Source: Nitrospirota bacterium
GTDB lineage: Bacteria; Nitrospirota; Thermodesulfovibrionia; UBA6902; BMS3Bbin08
Length of the DNA: 8,563 nt
Direction of reading: 5' to 3'
Assembly (NCBI GenBank): GCA_016208845.1
Contig: JACQXH010000087.1
Location: forward strand, 1-8,563
Part shown: piece by piece, positions 5,641-8,563 of the stretch
How positions within the stretch are numbered: the first letter of the stretch is position 1
Layout: each line of letters begins with the position of its first letter
Notes under the pieces: generated by a model
Told to the model about the DNA's origin: nothing
The model's database searches: none
The model's input: the letters and a program-made list of their open reading frames with translations, nothing else
Program-made: the position numbers and the translations under genes

Positions 5641-7725
5641 TTACTTGGTTATTACCCTGTCTTTAACATTGACCTTCTCAGTCCCCCCCTTTTTTATTGA
5701 CGCGCGTGAAAATTCTTCGTAGACGTTCTCGATTTTTGCCTCTCCTATTTCAACCGGTTCAGAGCCGAGGGCCCTTCCTGTTTCTGGATGCCTGATTTCC
5801 TCGCCTTCTCTAAAGACTATCATTCCCATATCTTTTTTAACTCTCTTGCCGCCGCCTAAATCAATAAGTATGTCTTTTCCATCTTTCTTTATTATCATGC
5901 CTTCTAAAAGAGGATAGCTCTGTTTATACTTCAGGGCCAGGCCCTGCATAAGCCTCTTTATGTTGGGCAGGCTCTTATCCTCATCAAAGACATCTTTGGA
6001 CTCTAATATTGCAGAGGTCTCTGCGTCCACAAGACGCGTTAGTATTTCAATGGAGTTTTTATTTTCATAAACAGTACCTGTCAGTATTGCATCTGCGATC
6101 ACTATTTTCCCAATCCTTGAGGCAGTATCAGGGTCTGCAAGCTCTGTCTGGCTCAGCTTCAGTTCCTTCATTATTTCCTCAAGCTGTGCCCTTTCTGTTA
6201 AATGGAACCGCTTCTGCTCTACGAAGGCAGAGATGAGGCCGTCATAAACAGTGTCCCCGAATATAGACCGTTCTCCCTTTCGTTCAAGAGGAAGAATAGA
6301 GACACTCATCCTTGAGCCGATCTGACGTATCCTGGGGACCTTTCTGTTTACGATAAATACCTTTTTTGAAGTATTGCCGAACGTATCAGAGGCCTCTATG
6401 GAAAACCTGTTCTCTCCTTCCCTGAGCCCGGTAAGATGGTTAAAGAATATATCCTGTCCCTTCCTTTTAAGAATTGGTTCTCCATTGATGTTCAGGGACT
6501 GTATCTTGCTTTCATCCGACACCCTTCCTTCAAGATAAATCGCATCGTCATAGACTGTCTGATGATCAACTAAATCATTCAGTGAAATTACAGGGGGCTT
6601 ATCGTCAAATATCTTTCCTAATTCACTCCCTAAAAAAGCGTACCGCGGCAGGACAACGCCTTCCCTGGAAGCCAGAAGGGGCAGGCCTTTCTGCGTCGCA
6701 CCTCTTGAATTTGAATTGCCGGTTACATGTACCTCCCCGGTTGTGACATTCTCTGCGAGGTCTTCTGCTTTTATGATAATTGGCTCATCCCCCTCAGGAA
6801 GGTTAATTTCTTCATGAATTTCTATTTCCAGTTTAGCATTTTCAAGCACAGTCATTCCGGGCTTATGACCGGCGGCAAGATCATGACCATTAAGGCTGAT
6901 TGATGAAATACCGGTATCATCTGATATAAAACCGGAGAGAAGTACCTTCCTGCCCGAGATCTGCTGCTCCTCAATTATGATGACAGGGCCCTTTCTGTCC
7001 ACTTCGATTTTCAAGGTCTTTTCAGACGTCTTTCCGGTAAGGTCAGAGGCCTTAACCTTTATTTCATTAAGTCCTTCTTTTAAGTCCAGCTCTTTTTCCA
7101 GAGGGACCTTTTTCGCGGAAAGCTCTAAAGGATGGGGTATTTCATTTAATGAAACTGAAGAGACGAAATGATCATCTTCAATATCACCCCTTAGAACTAT
7201 TGAAAATGCATTTGTAAGGAACCCGTCATATGGACTGCTTATTTTGAGCGCAGGAGGAAGTATGTCTGCTTTTGTTTGCTCGAGGATGGCCTTGCGGGCC
7301 TTATTCAGAAAATATTTGGCCTTGGAGCTTTCCGCAGAACCAAGTGACCCTTCCAGCTCCTGCACTGCATCCTGATATTTTTTTTGACTGAAGTAAATGA
7401 TTCCCAGCTCTCTGTGCGGGAAATAGTCCACAAAGTGCATGCCATAGGTGCGGCTTCTCCACTGGTCCTTTTCGCGTTTTTCAATGGCGGTTTTAAAGTC
7501 TTTAACGGCCTCGTCAAGGAATTCTCCCTCGACAAAGGAAAGTCCCCGTTCATAATAATTCCACCAGCGCTCTCTGAAGAGCCCGGCGGTTACTCCGTAT
7601 TCCTTCCCGTCTTTCACATAGCCGGACTTATTGGGCGCGCACCCTGAGAGCGTAAACAAAATTGAAAGAATGATAATTATGATCTTCATAAAATTGCCGT
7701 TTTCAGCTAATAGTTTTTTCCTCAT
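5641..7725 (-). CDS. Multidomain lipoprotein: TPR-like, Ig-like, CsgG/FlgO-like and FlgT-C-like domains
   Basis: The 694-residue product has a lipoprotein signal with lipobox LSGC (Cys29) after an isoleucine-rich core. Residue +2 after Cys is Ala, compatible with outer-membrane sorting. ATG 7689 (residue 13) is an equally possible start giving a shorter n-region; neither start has a clear Shine-Dalgarno site. Residues 55-150 are helical and TPR-like (YYERGLSFVEGEFLDEAVKD, ELGIIYFSQKKYQDAVQELE). Three Ig/cadherin-like beta modules follow at about 158-243, 247-336 and 377-462, with ASDxxG-type ends. Residues 472-584 match the CsgG/FlgO pattern (LTERAQLEEIMKELKL, then TELADPDTASRIGK and ADAILTGTV). 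Residues 605-693 resemble the FlgT C-terminal SH3-like domain (DGKDILIDLGGGKRVKKDMG, HPETGRALG, EIGEAKI). Known relatives line the outer membrane as secretion channel (CsgG) or flagellar-base parts (FlgO, FlgT). The upstream gene encodes a smaller paralogous domain. A periplasmic scaffold or assembly role is inferred. Confidence 0.85.
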   Translation of the reverse strand: MRKKLLAENGNFMKIIIIILSILFTLSGCAPNKSGYVKDGKEYGVTAGLFRERWWNYYERGLSFVEGEFLDEAVKDFKTAIEKREKDQWRSRTYGMHFVDYFPHRELGIIYFSQKKYQDAVQELEGSLGSAESSKAKYFLNKARKAILEQTKADILPPALKISSPYDGFLTNAFSIVLRGDIEDDHFVSSVSLNEIPHPLELSAKKVPLEKELDLKEGLNEIKVKASDLTGKTSEKTLKIEVDRKGPVIIIEEQQISGRKVLLSGFISDDTGISSISLNGHDLAAGHKPGMTVLENAKLEIEIHEEINLPEGDEPIIIKAEDLAENVTTGEVHVTGNSNSRGATQKGLPLLASREGVVLPRYAFLGSELGKIFDDKPPVISLNDLVDHQTVYDDAIYLEGRVSDESKIQSLNINGEPILKRKGQDIFFNHLTGLREGENRFSIEASDTFGNTSKKVFIVNRKVPRIRQIGSRMSVSILPLERKGERSIFGDTVYDGLISAFVEQKRFHLTERAQLEEIMKELKLSQTELADPDTASRIGKIVIADAILTGTVYENKNSIEILTRLVDAETSAILESKDVFDEDKSLPNIKRLMQGLALKYKQSYPLLEGMIIKKDGKDILIDLGGGKRVKKDMGMIVFREGEEIRHPETGRALGSEPVEIGEAKIENVYEEFSRASIKKGGTEKVNVKDRVITK

Positions 7726-7750
7726 CTGCTTTTAAACTGAAAAAATTCAA

Positions 7751-7776
7751 AACCACAGAGGCACAGAGACACAGAG
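7751..7776 (+). repeat. CACAGAG-type intergenic repeat, left arm of an inverted pair
   Basis: The unit starts AACCACAGAGGCACAGAGAC and continues ACAGAG. It matches the reverse complement of 7858-7882 at about 20 of 25 positions. The two arms are separated by about 80 bp that contain no gene. It belongs to a widespread, functionally uncharacterised class of purine-rich intergenic repeats. Confidence 0.6.
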
Positions 7777-7857
7777 AACTGAAGGATAAACAGAAAAAAG
7801 AAATTGGAAGAAAAAATCTCTTGTCTTTTATTTCTCACCTCTCGTTTTATAATTCTC

Positions 7858-7882
7858 CTCAGTGCCTCTGTGTCTCAGTGTT
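7858..7882 (-). repeat. CACAGAG-type intergenic repeat, right arm of the inverted pair
   Basis: CTCAGTGCCTCTGTGTCTCA followed by GTGTT is the opposite-orientation partner of 7751-7776. The pair fills most of the 178-bp gap between the two CsgG-like genes and could fold as an imperfect long hairpin in the mRNA. Confidence 0.6.
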
Positions 7883-7903
7883 AATTCACAGATTATTTAT
7901 TTT

Positions 7904-8560
7904 TTATTTATACTCTTCCGCAATTTTGTTCAGTATATCCCGGCTGAGCCTTTCTGCGACCTCATCCTTATTCTCCGCGCTTATTGTCTCGGTTATCGCG
8001 GCTTTCACAAGGGTCGTCTCTGTCTCAATCATCCTAAGGTTTATCTGCCAGTCATTGCCTGCTCTCAAGATATTGCCTGTGGAGATCAGTCTGGCTGACA
8101 ATATTTTCCCCACTCTCAGGGCAGTTGACGGATCTGTGAGATTGGAAGAGCTCAGCTTAAGCTCCTCAAGGAGCTTTTCCATGACCTCCCTTTCCACGAT
8201 CTGCATTTTCTTTGAGCCCTGAAGGTGGTCTGCTATCTTTGCGAGGATGTAGTCTTTGTCTGAATCATTGATCCCGTTATATTTGACATTCATAAAAACC
8301 ATAGTAAGCGGTCTGTTCTTCACGGTATCTGCATCAGGTCTATGCCCTGTTTTCTGCTGTTCATTGTAGGCGCTGATAAGAGAAGCCACGAGTTCATTTA
8401 TCTTTTTATCCTTTGCTTCGTTTGATATCCCCACATTCACTGAACTTCGCTGAACAGGGATATCAGGTTTTGTCCTGAAAATGGCCCATGCCACTATGAC
8501 GGCAAGGACAAGAACAGAAAAAGAAATGATCAGCATTCCTTTGTATTTTTTCACAGGCAT
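7904..8560 (-). CDS. Membrane-anchored CsgG/FlgO-like domain protein (start uncertain, near window edge)
   Basis: The 218-residue product has one hydrophobic segment at residues 9-28 after basic KKYK, so it is either an uncleaved inner-membrane anchor or a signal sequence. There is no lipobox cysteine. Residues 84-195 follow the CsgG/FlgO-like pattern: TMVFMNV strand, IVEREVMEKLLEELKL helix, LTDPSTALRVGKIL, then LISTGNI and a final strand with MIETETTLV. The stretch from IVERE to STGNI matches the equivalent part of the downstream lipoprotein at about half of the positions, so the two are paralogs. ATG 8560 is only three bases from the window edge. The upstream codon is open (CCC), no Shine-Dalgarno can be judged, and a GTG at 8554 is an alternative start, so the true N-terminus may lie outside the window. 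The gap to the next gene is 178 bp. Confidence 0.78.
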   Translation of the reverse strand: MPVKKYKGMLIISFSVLVLAVIVAWAIFRTKPDIPVQRSSVNVGISNEAKDKKINELVASLISAYNEQQKTGHRPDADTVKNRPLTMVFMNVKYNGINDSDKDYILAKIADHLQGSKKMQIVEREVMEKLLEELKLSSSNLTDPSTALRVGKILSARLISTGNILRAGNDWQINLRMIETETTLVKAAITETISAENKDEVAERLSRDILNKIAEEYK

Positions 8561-8563
8561 GGG

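Noticed and set aside
5641..8560. True curli secretion system (CsgG with CsgE/F)
   Set aside because: No CsgE, CsgF or curlin-like gene is present and the domain organisation differs from CsgG; only the fold family is shared.

Overview
The window is a run of bacterial genes that all read on the minus strand. Transcription order, from high to low coordinates, is: a membrane-anchored CsgG/FlgO-like protein; a large lipoprotein with TPR, Ig-like, CsgG-like and FlgT-C-like parts; a secreted Asp-box beta-propeller protein; a reading frame that carries the C-terminal part of that propeller protein (ending in a CFI-box and membrane helices) joined in frame to an OmpP1/FadL-type outer-membrane protein; and, after a 526-bp gap with its own promoter, a four-CBS-domain protein with the start of a PAS domain. 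Signal peptides, a lipobox, a TonB-independent porin-like barrel and the CsgG/FlgO/FlgT relatives mark a Gram-negative (diderm) host. The moderate GC content, strong purine-rich Shine-Dalgarno sites, CFI-box protein and degenerate CACAGAG/CACGGAT-type intergenic repeats resemble environmental Nitrospirota or Desulfobacterota genomes. That placement is an impression, not proof.

Region 8560-5641 holds two adjacent proteins that share a CsgG/FlgO-like domain (about 21 of 42 identical residues in the best stretch). They are probably an old duplication. They are separated by 178 bp that contain an inverted pair of a degenerate repeat. Region 5640-5506 has a good sigma-70-like promoter followed by a 15-bp palindrome and a Shine-Dalgarno site made of a seven-G run.

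Region 5505-1539 is the most unusual. The propeller gene stops at 3730 in the middle of an Asp-box repeat, and the rest of the same repeat continues in another frame from about 3740. About eight residues of the repeat are missing at the junction, so a small deletion with frameshift is the simplest reading. The continuing frame then runs without a stop through a CFI-box, two hydrophobic helices and a typical Sec signal peptide into a complete FadL-like barrel. This is either a true polyprotein-like fusion or two genes whose separating stop has been lost.

Region 1538-1013 is non-coding: it has three copies of a roughly 30-50 bp repeat (one inverted relative to the other two), an AT-rich leader, and a near-consensus promoter for the CBS gene. 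The CBS gene starts at TTG behind AAGGAG and stops in the middle of its PAS domain.

As a working idea, genes 1-4 form an envelope assembly or surface-display module: periplasmic or outer-membrane CsgG/FlgO-like scaffold proteins, an exported propeller cargo and a barrel. This is inferred from order and domain type. No single gene proves it.
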